From positions 1 to 64,000 of the forward strand of contig NZ_MZNT01000020.1 of NCBI RefSeq assembly GCF_002042965.1: a stretch of DNA of 64,000 bases. Reading direction: 5' to 3'. This document shows, in pieces, positions 1 through 7,654 of the stretch. The position numbers and the translations under genes were made by a program. Under the pieces are notes generated by a model. The model worked only from the letters and a program-made list of their open reading frames with translations, had not been told where the DNA came from and did no database searches. Source of the stretch: Paenibacillus sp. 32352 (GTDB taxonomy: Bacteria > Bacillota > Bacilli > Paenibacillales > NBRC-103111). Within the stretch, counting starts at the first letter, position 1, and the number at the start of each line of letters is the position of its first letter.

Positions 1-73
1 CCGTGGTGTAGAGGCCTAACATGCCTGCCTGTCACGCAGGAGACCGCGGGTTCGAATCCCGTCGGCTCCGCCA
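1..73 (+). tRNA. tRNA-Asp (GTC), 5' end cut by window edge
   Basis: The anticodon loop reads CTGTCAC (anticodon GTC). The T-arm GGTTCGAATCC and the encoded CCA are present. The 3' acceptor strand CGGCTCC implies a 5' strand GGAGCCG, of which only CCG is inside the window, so the first four bases are missing. It heads a cluster of four same-strand tRNAs. Confidence 0.95.
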
Positions 74-119
74 TTTTTCAAAATAGAAATGCGTAAGATT
101 GGACAAGATATTCTTATAA

Positions 120-195
<76 letters not shown>

Positions 196-230
196 TAGGC
201 GTACTGCAAAAGCAGGAAGCCGCATCATAT

Positions 231-315
231 GGAGGCTTAGCGAAGTGGCCAAACGCAGCAGACTGTAAATCTGTTCTCATTGAGTTCGGTGGTTCGAATC
301 CATCAGCCTCCACCA
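231..315 (+). tRNA. tRNA-Tyr (GTA)
   Basis: Class II tRNA of 85 nt with a long variable arm. Anticodon loop CTGTAAA (GTA), acceptor GGAGGCT pairing with AGCCTCC, CCA encoded. Confidence 0.96.
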
Positions 316-323
316 TTTCATGT

Positions 324-396
324 GAGTCATTAGCTCAGTTGGTAGAGCACCTGACTTTTAATCAGGGTGTCGAAGGTTCGAGTCCTTCATGACTCA
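324..396 (+). tRNA. tRNA-Lys (TTT)
   Basis: Acceptor GAGTCAT pairs with ATGACTC, the anticodon loop is CTTTTAA (TTT) and the T-arm is GGTTCGAGTCC. The discriminator A is followed by TCT, so CCA is not encoded here, unlike the three tRNAs before it. It is the last tRNA before a terminator. Confidence 0.95.
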
Positions 397-400
397 TCTG

Positions 401-427
401 AAGAGAGACCGTAAGGTCTCTTTTTTG
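401..427 (+). terminator. Terminator of the tRNA cluster
   Basis: GAGAGACC-GTAA-GGTCTCTT hairpin followed by a T run, directly after tRNA-Lys. Confidence 0.9.
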
Positions 428-473
428 TTTTATGAGCAAGTTTTATGAGCAACTAACAGCATACAACGACATG

Positions 474-508
474 GAAAAAAGCGGAGCCGCTGGGCCCCGC
501 TTTTTTTA
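474..508. terminator. Probable bidirectional terminator
   Basis: AAAAAAGCGG paired with CCGCTTTTTTT around a GC-rich loop. A-run and T-run flanks let it act on both strands, separating the tRNA cluster from the leftward genes that end at 650. Confidence 0.7.
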
Positions 509-649
509 GTTTTATAGACTTCTATGCGGTGGGAAACATCCTTGATAAAGGAACATTTTTGTTCATACTGCTACTATGGCCTTCTGTCGTTCTAAATTTC
601 TGGGATCCTTGCAAAGAACCTGAACAGAGCCCAAGGTTCTGGTGTTAAC

Positions 650-955
650 TCATTTCATCTTCTCTGCGACCGATTTTAGTTTTTGCTCCATAGATGCCTT
701 TTTATCCCGCCGGTCATCGATTTTGATGGACGTAGATACGCGTTCAGCACCGTGGCTGAAAGGAACCTCATGAAGACGGCGGATAACGGTCATCAAATCG
801 TCGAGCTCCCCTTCAATAATGGTGCTCATCGAGGTCATTTCGTAATGAATAGGCTCGTTGGCCTGCTCCAGAACCTTTTGAATATCCGCAACATATTGAC
901 TTAAGCTGGTCGTTGCAGTGCCTATGGGGATAATGGTTAATTCAACAATAGCCAT
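650..955 (-). CDS. MTH1187/UPF0045-family thiamine-binding protein
   Basis: About 101 residues, the usual length for this small ferredoxin-fold family (YqgV/MTH1187), members of which bind thiamine or hydroxymethylpyrimidine. The N-terminus MAIVELTIIPIGT and the later MSTIIEG..LDDLM region are typical. I start it at 955 because GGAGGAAGC lies just upstream. A longer frame to 1024 has no ribosome site and would add an unusual extension. It is the last leftward gene after the dehydrogenase cluster but separated from it by about 110 bases, so operon membership is uncertain. Biological role not shown by context. Confidence 0.82.
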   Translation of the reverse strand: MAIVELTIIPIGTATTSLSQYVADIQKVLEQANEPIHYEMTSMSTIIEGELDDLMTVIRRLHEVPFSHGAERVSTSIKIDDRRDKKASMEQKLKSVAEKMK

Positions 956-1063
956 GAAAGCTTCCTCCATTGATTGAAAATTAGGTTTGTCTCTCATTGT
1001 ATCGCTTATGTCAGGAAGCATCAAATAAAAACCTCTTTCCCCCGGATGGAGGCAAGAGGCTTC

Positions 1064-2635
1064 TTACAGCTCCAAGCGGGCAGCTTGGTTGCGGATGTAA
1101 TCTGCGGTTCGCGCCGCTAGAGCCATTACGGTATTCGTCGGGTTCCCCGCCCCGGAGGTAACGAATATGCTGGCGTCGCAGACAAACAGATTGGAAATAT
1201 CATGGGTTTGGCCAAACGAATTCACAACCGATTCCTTCGGGTCGTTGCCCATCCGGCAGCCTCCCATCAAATGAGCGGTATCGGAAACGGTCATTTCAGG
1301 CTGACCTCCAGCCGCTTCTAAAATATCCTTCATCTTCTGAACCGCGTGTTGGATGAGCCGTTGATCATTTTCGCCATAGCTGAAGGTGACCTTGGCTCTT
1401 GGGAGCCCGTATGAGTCCAGCTCATCGCTTAAGGTTACACGGTTGTCCGGATGGGGAAGCACTTCGCCGACCATGGTGGCTCGGCCGTAAAAATTATAAT
1501 CAAGCATGATTTGGCGCAGCCGTGATCCCCAAACCGGAGTGCTGGATGATTGAGTGACGCCTTGAGCGAAGCTGACCGGTCTCGCCCCGTGAGAGTGAAG
1601 CGTGTAGCCTCTGACGAAGTCATGATCAGGCGATGTTTCATAAAAGTCCTGCGTACTGGCCAAGACCGGGGTTCCTTTGTACAGCCGGATATCCTCTTTG
1701 AACTTTGCATACACGTCATGGCTGCTATGGGTCATAATAGCTTTGCCCACCCAACCGCTGCTATTGGCCAGGCCATCGGGAAACCGGCTGTTTGCAGAAT
1801 TCAGAAGAAGCCGCGGCGTCTCCACTACATAGGCCGAGAGGATGACCAGTTTCGCCTTTTGCTCATACGTTACCCCGTTATGGATGAACGTAACGCCTGT
1901 CGCTTTTCCGTCGGGCTTCATCAGGACTTGGGTCACCATACAATCGGCGAGCACCTCGGCGCCGGCACGGATCGCTTTGGGAATATGTACGATGAGAGTG
2001 CTGAATTTGGCGTTCGGCATACATCCTTGGTTGCAAAAGCCCCGATTGATGCAAGGCGGTCTGTCTTCAAACGGCGCTGAAAGAATAGCCAGAGGGGTAA
2101 CCGTAGAACGGATGCCCAGCTTTTCGCACCCTTTTTGGAACATGAAAGCGTTGGGGCTTAATCTATCCCGTTCGGGATAAGGGTAAGGTCCGTGAAAATT
2201 CCCCCATGGAAAATGTCTGGGACCGGCCACTGCAATTTCCTTTTCGATCTTGTCGTAGTAGGGCGCCAGATCTTCATAACGGATGGGCCAATCTTCCGCT
2301 ACGCCGTCTCGCGTTCGGGCCAGAAAGTCTGTATCGTGGAACCTTAGGAACACTCCTGTAAAATGGACGGTCCCCCCTCCGACCCCTCTGCCCGAGTTAT
2401 TATGTCCCATCTGCAGTGGGTTATCGCCTGCGACGATTCGGGTATCCTGCCAGCCAAGCCGCTGCATGGACAGCTCGTCACTGGCAAAGTCATGCTGCGG
2501 ATCAAGGAAAGGCCCGGCATCCAGCACGACTACACTCATTCCGGCTTCGCTGAGCTCCTTGGCCAGCACGCCTCCGGCAGCTCCGGCACCGACGATGACA
2601 ACATCGACTTCTTGTCCTTCATATTTACGCTTCAT
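1064..2635 (-). CDS. GMC-family oxidoreductase (gluconate/sorbitol dehydrogenase-like large subunit)
   Basis: FAD-dependent dehydrogenase of the glucose-methanol-choline family, about 523 residues from the chosen start. The N-terminal Rossmann motif VVIVGAGAAGGVLAKEL binds FAD. Near the C-terminus are AHLMGGCRMG and the flavin-contacting GAGNPTNTVMALAAR, typical of the gluconate 2-dehydrogenase/sorbose dehydrogenase subgroup. Start ATG at 2635 (MKRKYEGQ) overlaps the stop of the subunit-3 gene by 11 bases and has GGGAGG upstream; the frame extending to 2734 lies inside the neighbour. The coupling implies a stoichiometric complex with subunit 3. No signal peptide is visible, so a cytoplasmic-face enzyme is inferred. 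Substrate unknown. Confidence 0.88.
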   Translation of the reverse strand: MKRKYEGQEVDVVIVGAGAAGGVLAKELSEAGMSVVVLDAGPFLDPQHDFASDELSMQRLGWQDTRIVAGDNPLQMGHNNSGRGVGGGTVHFTGVFLRFHDTDFLARTRDGVAEDWPIRYEDLAPYYDKIEKEIAVAGPRHFPWGNFHGPYPYPERDRLSPNAFMFQKGCEKLGIRSTVTPLAILSAPFEDRPPCINRGFCNQGCMPNAKFSTLIVHIPKAIRAGAEVLADCMVTQVLMKPDGKATGVTFIHNGVTYEQKAKLVILSAYVVETPRLLLNSANSRFPDGLANSSGWVGKAIMTHSSHDVYAKFKEDIRLYKGTPVLASTQDFYETSPDHDFVRGYTLHSHGARPVSFAQGVTQSSSTPVWGSRLRQIMLDYNFYGRATMVGEVLPHPDNRVTLSDELDSYGLPRAKVTFSYGENDQRLIQHAVQKMKDILEAAGGQPEMTVSDTAHLMGGCRMGNDPKESVVNSFGQTHDISNLFVCDASIFVTSGAGNPTNTVMALAARTADYIRNQAARLEL

Positions 2636-3227
2636 TTTTGGGCTTCGCCTCCCATGGGTCCAGCTGCCCGGGATGCATACGTACGTATCCCCGAGGATAA
2701 GCGGGTCCTCCATACCCAATATCCGACCAAACACGGGGGTGGGAATAATAGGCTTCCGTAGTCAAGCGCAGCAGCTTCTGAAAAAAAACGCTTTGAGGAA
2801 TAGTCTTCCATGTATCGTGCGGCAAGGCGTCATTTTCACTGATGGAGGTCATGATCTGAAGCTGCCGTTCGGTATCCAGATGAAAGAATCGTTCCGTATA
2901 AAGAACCTGGCAAGAGTCATCAAGCGCCTCCAGTCCCGCTCTAATGAGCGCCGCAGCGTGGGGAACGTCAGATTTACGTTCGCTTTCTATGCCAGCTGAT
3001 AAGGTATGGTCGATATGCTCAATGACATACTGTATGATTTCTCCTCTTGCGTCGTCCATAAGAAGGGAGCACCAGCTTCGGAGTATTTCCGCTTCGGTTA
3101 CGGACAAAAACAGATAATCCCCGCCGGTATGAAGCCTTTCATTGACAATGGTGCGGGTATGCTGATCCCATTCGTGCTGTGCGGACATGACGTCGTACGT
3201 AGGGTAACGGCTTAGGTTCGGGTTCAT
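2625..3227 (-). CDS. Gluconate 2-dehydrogenase subunit 3 family protein
   Basis: About 200 residues. It resembles the small subunit that accompanies GMC flavoproteins of the gluconate 2-dehydrogenase type: helical, acidic, with EAEILRSWCSLLMDD in the N-terminal half and a C-terminal PRGYVRMHPGQLDPWEAKP stretch. Start at 3227 (MNPNLSRYP) is set by GGAGG seven to eight bases upstream. Many relatives carry a Tat signal that escorts the flavoprotein outside; none is seen here, which argues that the complex stays inside. It overlaps the downstream GMC gene by 11 bases. Family call comes mostly from context plus general resemblance. Confidence 0.72.
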   Translation of the reverse strand: MNPNLSRYPTYDVMSAQHEWDQHTRTIVNERLHTGGDYLFLSVTEAEILRSWCSLLMDDARGEIIQYVIEHIDHTLSAGIESERKSDVPHAAALIRAGLEALDDSCQVLYTERFFHLDTERQLQIMTSISENDALPHDTWKTIPQSVFFQKLLRLTTEAYYSHPRVWSDIGYGGPAYPRGYVRMHPGQLDPWEAKPKNEA

Positions 3228-3232
3228 ACAAG

Positions 3233-3628
3233 CTACCTCCAATACATGACTAGTAGACCAAGAGCACACATAGCGATAAACAAAACGGGCAGAATGACGG
3301 GAGGACCGGCCAGGAAGTTGCGCATTTTATACCCTCCGACTCTGACACCGACACCGTGAAAATGAAAATAGAAGCCTACGGTACCGATGACAACACCCAC
3401 CCACATCAGAAGGGTAAACAGGTAGAAAAGCCACTCCAGCCGGACAAGGGCAAGAACAATACCGGCGAGACTGAATATAGGGGCGGAGATAACAGGCAGC
3501 CACATGGATTTGTGATGGAAATTTTGCCGGTAATGGGACAGGGTTACTTGAGCGCCGATCGCTATAAAGGCAATCCCGACAAATAAAATGACCATGCGGT
3601 CCAATGTCCAGTAGGTCCAATGCTGCAA
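3233..3628 (-). CDS. Small four-helix membrane protein of the GMC cluster
   Basis: About 131 residues with four predicted membrane segments (around residues 10-30, 43-63, 64-88 and 104-125) and several histidines near membrane boundaries (SHYRQNFHHK, FYFHFHG). I prefer a TTG start at 3628 because GGAGG sits eight bases before it; the upstream ATG at 3643 overlaps that very GGAGG and has no ribosome site of its own. It ends six bases before the subunit-3 start, so it is co-translated. A likely role is membrane anchor or quinone/heme partner for the dehydrogenase, but no known domain was recognised and this is inference. Confidence 0.65.
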   Translation of the reverse strand: MQHWTYWTLDRMVILFVGIAFIAIGAQVTLSHYRQNFHHKSMWLPVISAPIFSLAGIVLALVRLEWLFYLFTLLMWVGVVIGTVGFYFHFHGVGVRVGGYKMRNFLAGPPVILPVLFIAMCALGLLVMYWR

Positions 3629-3662
3629 TGGGGCTTCCTCCATTCGTCATACGGTTAGTTTT

Positions 3663-4913
3663 TTAGGGCAGTTGAGGGTAGGTTAGAGAGCCGTAAGGCA
3701 TAAGAGCAATGGATTTGCCTTGTCCGGAAATCGATTCGGTAAAAGCGGCTTGTACATCGTCCACAGGCAAGAGGCCCAGCAGCTCTACAATAGGACGGGG
3801 CAGCGCCGAATAAAGGTAAACGCGCTGTTTGGTCAAAACCTCGTCCAAATGAAGGATTTTATGAGCGCCCAGCTGAAACTCCCGCTTCAGTTGATCTACC
3901 ATGGTTTGGCGGTCCTTCATCGTCTCTACCCAGAATTGAAAGATGCCGTTCCCGAGCATTTCCGGGCATTCCGCCGCCATAATAATCGTTCCGCCCGTTC
4001 TTGTTAGAGCCGATGCATTACGAAGCGCCTTGATGGCTTGATACAGCTGGAGATCTTTGGGACGCCCGCCTGGAGAGACCACCGTAAGGTCGTAGGTTTG
4101 CTTAACAGGGACCACGAAACGGGATGCAGCTTGGCTGATTAACGCTTTATGTGCTGCCGTAATATGGCCTGCTGCGGCCTCCAGCACGTGCTTCTCATGG
4201 TCGACAACGACATTAAGCATAAAATCGACCGTAATAAAGCGGAGTGCTTCCTCCATATCTTGATGAATCGGATTGTCAGGATGACCTGGAACTGCCTTGA
4301 ATTGCTGCGATAAGCTATGGTTATGCTCAATGCATCTTCTGGAGGCGATTCCCGGTACGACGGCTTTGATTCCGCCCGATATTCCCGCCAAAGCGTGGGG
4401 CTCCATATTGCCGGTTGCGATTCGAAGATCGGCCTTGACGGCCAGCCGGTTGATTTCAATCGGCGTCCCGAAGGAGGTGGTTCCAAGCCGAATACAGTCC
4501 TCGGCTGCGGCCGAGTGGTTGTGAACCCGGATCCGCTTGTAGACGGCCGGCCCTACGAGCTGCTCCATTTCTTCCCGCGTATGCTTCCGATGCATGCCCA
4601 GGGCAATGATAATATCAATCGATGGGTCCGGGATGCCCGCTTGGTTCAACTCCTCCAATAGCGGAGGAAGAAGCAGATGACTCGGACTAAGCCTGGTTCC
4701 GTCACTAATGATAATAACGGCGCTATGACGCCCTGCCGCAAGCTCGGAGAGCCTCGGTGACCCGATGGGCTGGGACAGTGCTTGAAGAATCCGGTTCCGG
4801 GACGAAAGTTGCTTCTCCTCGGTTTGGTCTGCCCGGTACGTGATGATATCCGCCGGCAGGCCCTCGGGTACTGAAAGAGGTATGGTCGTCTTGCCATAAG
4901 GTAAATGGAAAAT
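3663..4913 (-). CDS. LarA-family nickel-dependent racemase homologue, probable ATT start
   Basis: About 416 residues when read from 4913, close to the family length of about 420. LarA enzymes racemise lactate or other 2-hydroxy acids using a nickel-pincer cofactor. Visible hallmarks: N-terminal HLPYGKTTIPL, ISDGTRLSP (cofactor-binding Asp/Arg), IALGMHRKHT (catalytic His region), GISGGIKAVVPGI (Lys) and EHNHS (His). The first ATG/GTG/TTG in frame is a TTG at 4658, which would cut off about 85 conserved residues including the DGTR motif. The only good translation start is ATT at 4913, eight bases after AGGGGG, with an in-frame TAG just upstream. Heads the cluster with the GMC dehydrogenase. Substrate unknown. 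Confidence 0.85.
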   Translation of the reverse strand: MFHLPYGKTTIPLSVPEGLPADIITYRADQTEEKQLSSRNRILQALSQPIGSPRLSELAAGRHSAVIIISDGTRLSPSHLLLPPLLEELNQAGIPDPSIDIIIALGMHRKHTREEMEQLVGPAVYKRIRVHNHSAAAEDCIRLGTTSFGTPIEINRLAVKADLRIATGNMEPHALAGISGGIKAVVPGIASRRCIEHNHSLSQQFKAVPGHPDNPIHQDMEEALRFITVDFMLNVVVDHEKHVLEAAAGHITAAHKALISQAASRFVVPVKQTYDLTVVSPGGRPKDLQLYQAIKALRNASALTRTGGTIIMAAECPEMLGNGIFQFWVETMKDRQTMVDQLKREFQLGAHKILHLDEVLTKQRVYLYSALPRPIVELLGLLPVDDVQAAFTESISGQGKSIALMPYGSLTYPQLP

Positions 4914-4980
4914 TGCGGCGGCCCCCTAGTCGAGATTCGAACAGTTCAATTATTACCAAACCGATCGAAAATATCCTGCG

Positions 4981-5076
4981 AAGCCGATACTATTTTCAGT
5001 CAACAGATCGGCTTGTGACTTGCTTTGGGAGGGGGATAATTAAGCTTCGCGGATGCAAGGGGTCGGCGAAGCATTT
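4981..5076 (+). other. Two hairpins in the larA-pucR intergenic region
   Basis: AAGCCGAT (4981-4988) pairs with ATCGGCTT (5007-5014), and GCTTCGC (5044-5050) pairs with GCGAAGC (5066-5072) followed by ATTTTTGG. The second looks like a plus-strand terminator, although no plus-strand gene precedes it. A short untranslated transcript or a leader hairpin is possible. Confidence 0.45.
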
Positions 5077-5100
5077 TTGGTTTTATGCTGTGCTTTTTTT

Positions 5101-5109
5101 TGCTATGAT
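5101..5109 (+). promoter_or_regulatory. Extended -10 promoter for the PucR-type gene
   Basis: TGCTATGAT fits the extended -10 consensus TGnTATAAT with one mismatch, 42 bases before the start codon. No good -35 box is seen, as expected for this promoter class. Confidence 0.5.
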
Positions 5110-5150
5110 GAAGGTATATAGATAAATACACTTACGTTGGGAGTTCGGGT

Positions 5151-6266
5151 ATGGACTGGGAACCGTTAAGGCAGCAGCTTGAACAAATATTTGATGCACC
5201 CGTAAGGTTGACAAGATGGACATGGGAGCAATGGCTCCGTGAGGCGGATACAGAGGCTCTCGGCAAAGGAGCGCCGCCCAAAAGCTTGCAGAAGGAGCAG
5301 CAGCTCATCTTTTTGCTGAATAAGGATCATGCGGATGCCATCGTGCTAAGCATTGAAGCGAACCGGCTGAATCAGGCGGAGCGCCAGCTGATCGAGCTGA
5401 TGCTGGAATCCAACCGGATGCAGGAGAAGAAGCCGATCCTTTCTATCAGCGAAGAAGAGCGAAGGGTTGGCATGGTCCGCGACTGGTTCAAGCAGCAGCA
5501 GGATTTGGGCTTAACCAATGCAGAGATGCCGGACACGCTGGTATCGCAATTATCTTTATACTCTACTAAAATTCCACTTCTGCTGTATGGAGACTATTCA
5601 CAGTCCAGGAGAGTCAGCTACCAGGAGCTCAAGAAGCTGCTGGAGTCGTTCTTTGATTCGGAGATCGTGCTTATTCCGTTAATGGACAAGGAATGGCTTA
5701 TTCTCGGTTCGGAAAAAATGCTGACGATGGATACCAGCGACGAACGGGATTATGGCGAGGAGGATAGTCTGGAGGATACGCTCGCCGCTATTGGTTACGG
5801 CCTCCATGAAATGCTCGAAAACGAATGGGTCGGCGACAGCCACCTGGCCATTCACTATCCGATTATGCCGTCCAAATCTCTCTACGCTACGGTGCTGCAG
5901 CTAAGAGAAACGATGATGCTCGGCCGTACTTACCACATGGGCAGTAATATGCATCTTCCATGGATGCTGCAGCTGGAGAAGCTGATTAACCTGATTCCCG
6001 AAGGGGAGAAGGCGAGCTTCCTCGAACGCGTGCTGAAGCGGCTGGATGCGGTTCTCGATGCGGAGACGATGACGACGCTGGAGCAGTTTTTTCAATTGGA
6101 CTGCAATGTCAGCGAAACGGCCAAGAAGCTCTATATTCACCGGAATACGTTATTATATCGATTGGACAAGTTCAAGCAGGAGACTGGACTGGATGTCCGG
6201 ACCTTTAACGACGCGGTTTTGGTCAAGATCGCATTGCTATTGTACAAAGTAACGAAAAGAAAGTGA
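5151..6266 (+). CDS. PucR/CdaR-type transcriptional regulator
   Basis: 371 residues. The C-terminus (about residues 310-365) carries the PucR-family helix-turn-helix: LDCNVSETAKKLYIHRNTLL then YRLDKFKQETGLDVRTFNDA, the signature of CdaR/PucR proteins. The N-terminal 300 residues are a poorly conserved sensory part with no domain that I recognise. ATG at 5151 follows GGGAGTTCGGGT. It lies 92 bases before the msmX-type ATPase on the same strand and may regulate it, or the PTS and ABC sugar uptake that ATPase serves. Effector unknown. Confidence 0.8.
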   Translation: MDWEPLRQQLEQIFDAPVRLTRWTWEQWLREADTEALGKGAPPKSLQKEQQLIFLLNKDHADAIVLSIEANRLNQAERQLIELMLESNRMQEKKPILSISEEERRVGMVRDWFKQQQDLGLTNAEMPDTLVSQLSLYSTKIPLLLYGDYSQSRRVSYQELKKLLESFFDSEIVLIPLMDKEWLILGSEKMLTMDTSDERDYGEEDSLEDTLAAIGYGLHEMLENEWVGDSHLAIHYPIMPSKSLYATVLQLRETMMLGRTYHMGSNMHLPWMLQLEKLINLIPEGEKASFLERVLKRLDAVLDAETMTTLEQFFQLDCNVSETAKKLYIHRNTLLYRLDKFKQETGLDVRTFNDAVLVKIALLLYKVTKRK

Positions 6267-6270
6267 TTTT

Positions 6271-6297
6271 TTTGTGAAGATTGTGCATAGTCACAAA
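6271..6297. promoter_or_regulatory. Palindrome upstream of the sugar ABC ATPase gene, candidate operator
   Basis: TTGTG-CATAGT-CACAA (6281-6296) is a perfect inverted repeat. It is nested with TTTGTGA (6271-6277), which could alternatively pair with TCACAAA (6291-6297). It lies about 60 bases before the start codon, where a regulator such as the adjacent PucR-type protein could bind. Confidence 0.45.
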
Positions 6298-6358
6298 ACC
6301 ATTCCTACGGTAAGATAGCAATATAACTTGATACTAAAATTCGTAGGGGGAATAAACC

Positions 6359-7483
6359 ATGGCAGGTGTACGTTTAAACCACATCGTTAAAAGATACGCA
6401 GGTGCTGAAGAAGCGACAGTGAAAGATTTCCATCTTGAAATCAAAGATAAAGAGTTCTTGGTTCTTGTAGGCGCATCCGGTTGCGGTAAGTCCACAACTC
6501 TTCGTATGATTGCAGGTTTGGAAGAGATCACTGAAGGCGAACTTTACATTGGCGACCGTTTGGTAAACGATGTTGCACCTAAAGACCGCGACATCGCGAT
6601 GGTATTCCAATCTTACGCTTTGTATCCACATATGAACGTGTATCAAAACATGGCTTTTGGTTTGAAGCTTCGTAAGTTCAAAAAAGCCGACATCGAAGCT
6701 CGCGTACGCGAAGCTGCAAAAATTCTTGACATCGAGCATTTGCTGGATCGTAAGCCAAAAGCTCTTTCCGGTGGTCAACGTCAGCGGGTTGCCTTGGGCC
6801 GTGCGATCGTTCGTGAACCGCAAGTGTTCTTGATGGATGAGCCGTTGTCCAACCTGGATGCTAAATTGCGCGTACAGATGCGTGCTGAAATCGGCAAATT
6901 GCACAAACGTCTTGAAACAACTATTATCTACGTAACGCATGACCAAACAGAAGCTATGACCATGGGCGATCGTATCGTCGTTATGGATAAAGGGATCATT
7001 CAACAAGCGGCTACTCCGGAAGAAATTTACAACTTCCCGTTGAACATGTTCGTTGCAGGCTTCATCGGATCTCCATCCATGAACTTTGTTCCTGGTTCTT
7101 TGGCGGAGCAAGGCGGCAGCGTCTACTTCAAAGCTAACGGCGTTAGCGTCGAAATTCCAGAAGGCAAAGCAAAATTGCTTCGCGAAAAAGGCTACATCGG
7201 TAAAGAAGTGGTTATGGGTGTTCGTCCAGAGGATTTCCATGAAGAGCCGGTATTCCTGGAAGCTTCCCCTAACACTATCGTGAACGCTCACATCGAGGTT
7301 TCCGAGAATTTGGGTCACGAAATGCTATTGCACTTGAACGGCATTGGCAAAAACAGCGTCGTAGCTCGTGTTGACGGCCGTGCAAGCGTCAAAGAAGGCA
7401 CAAACGTGAAGTTGGCGATCGATATGAACAAAGTTCACTTCTTCGATCCACAAACTACTTTGTCTATCCTTGTAAACAACTAA
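6359..7483 (+). CDS. msmX: Multi-sugar ABC transporter ATPase, MsmX/UgpC type
   Basis: 374 residues. Complete ABC ATPase: Walker A GASGCGKST, Q-loop FQSYALYPHM, signature LSGGQRQR, Walker B VFLMDEPLSNLD and switch HDQTEAMTMGDR. It is followed by the C-terminal TOBE-type domain typical of CUT1 sugar importers (MGVRPEDF). ATG at 6359 follows AGGGGG. It has no permease or binding protein beside it, which fits MsmX, the ATPase shared by several sugar importers in Bacillales. Codon use is strongly biased (AAA, GGT/GGC, CGT), suggesting high expression. It would energise importers such as the one whose binding protein starts at 63331 (inference). Confidence 0.93.
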   Translation: MAGVRLNHIVKRYAGAEEATVKDFHLEIKDKEFLVLVGASGCGKSTTLRMIAGLEEITEGELYIGDRLVNDVAPKDRDIAMVFQSYALYPHMNVYQNMAFGLKLRKFKKADIEARVREAAKILDIEHLLDRKPKALSGGQRQRVALGRAIVREPQVFLMDEPLSNLDAKLRVQMRAEIGKLHKRLETTIIYVTHDQTEAMTMGDRIVVMDKGIIQQAATPEEIYNFPLNMFVAGFIGSPSMNFVPGSLAEQGGSVYFKANGVSVEIPEGKAKLLREKGYIGKEVVMGVRPEDFHEEPVFLEASPNTIVNAHIEVSENLGHEMLLHLNGIGKNSVVARVDGRASVKEGTNVKLAIDMNKVHFFDPQTTLSILVNN

Positions 7484-7496
7484 TTGATATAAACTG

Positions 7497-7527
7497 AGGA
7501 CCAGTCGTAATGGCTGGTCCTTTTTTG
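7497..7527 (+). terminator. Terminator of msmX
   Basis: GGACCAG ... CTGGTCC hairpin followed by TTTTTT, starting about 14 bases after the stop codon. Confidence 0.9.
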
Positions 7528-7654
7528 GTATTGCTTGTCGTTTGCCAGGACCCCCGCAAAGGATCGGCCGAAGGATGCAAAGGGCACTCAAAAAAAAAGC
7601 CCTCTTACATAGCAAGAGGAGCTAGTTAGGGACCTTAAAGCGAAGGCTCATTCT

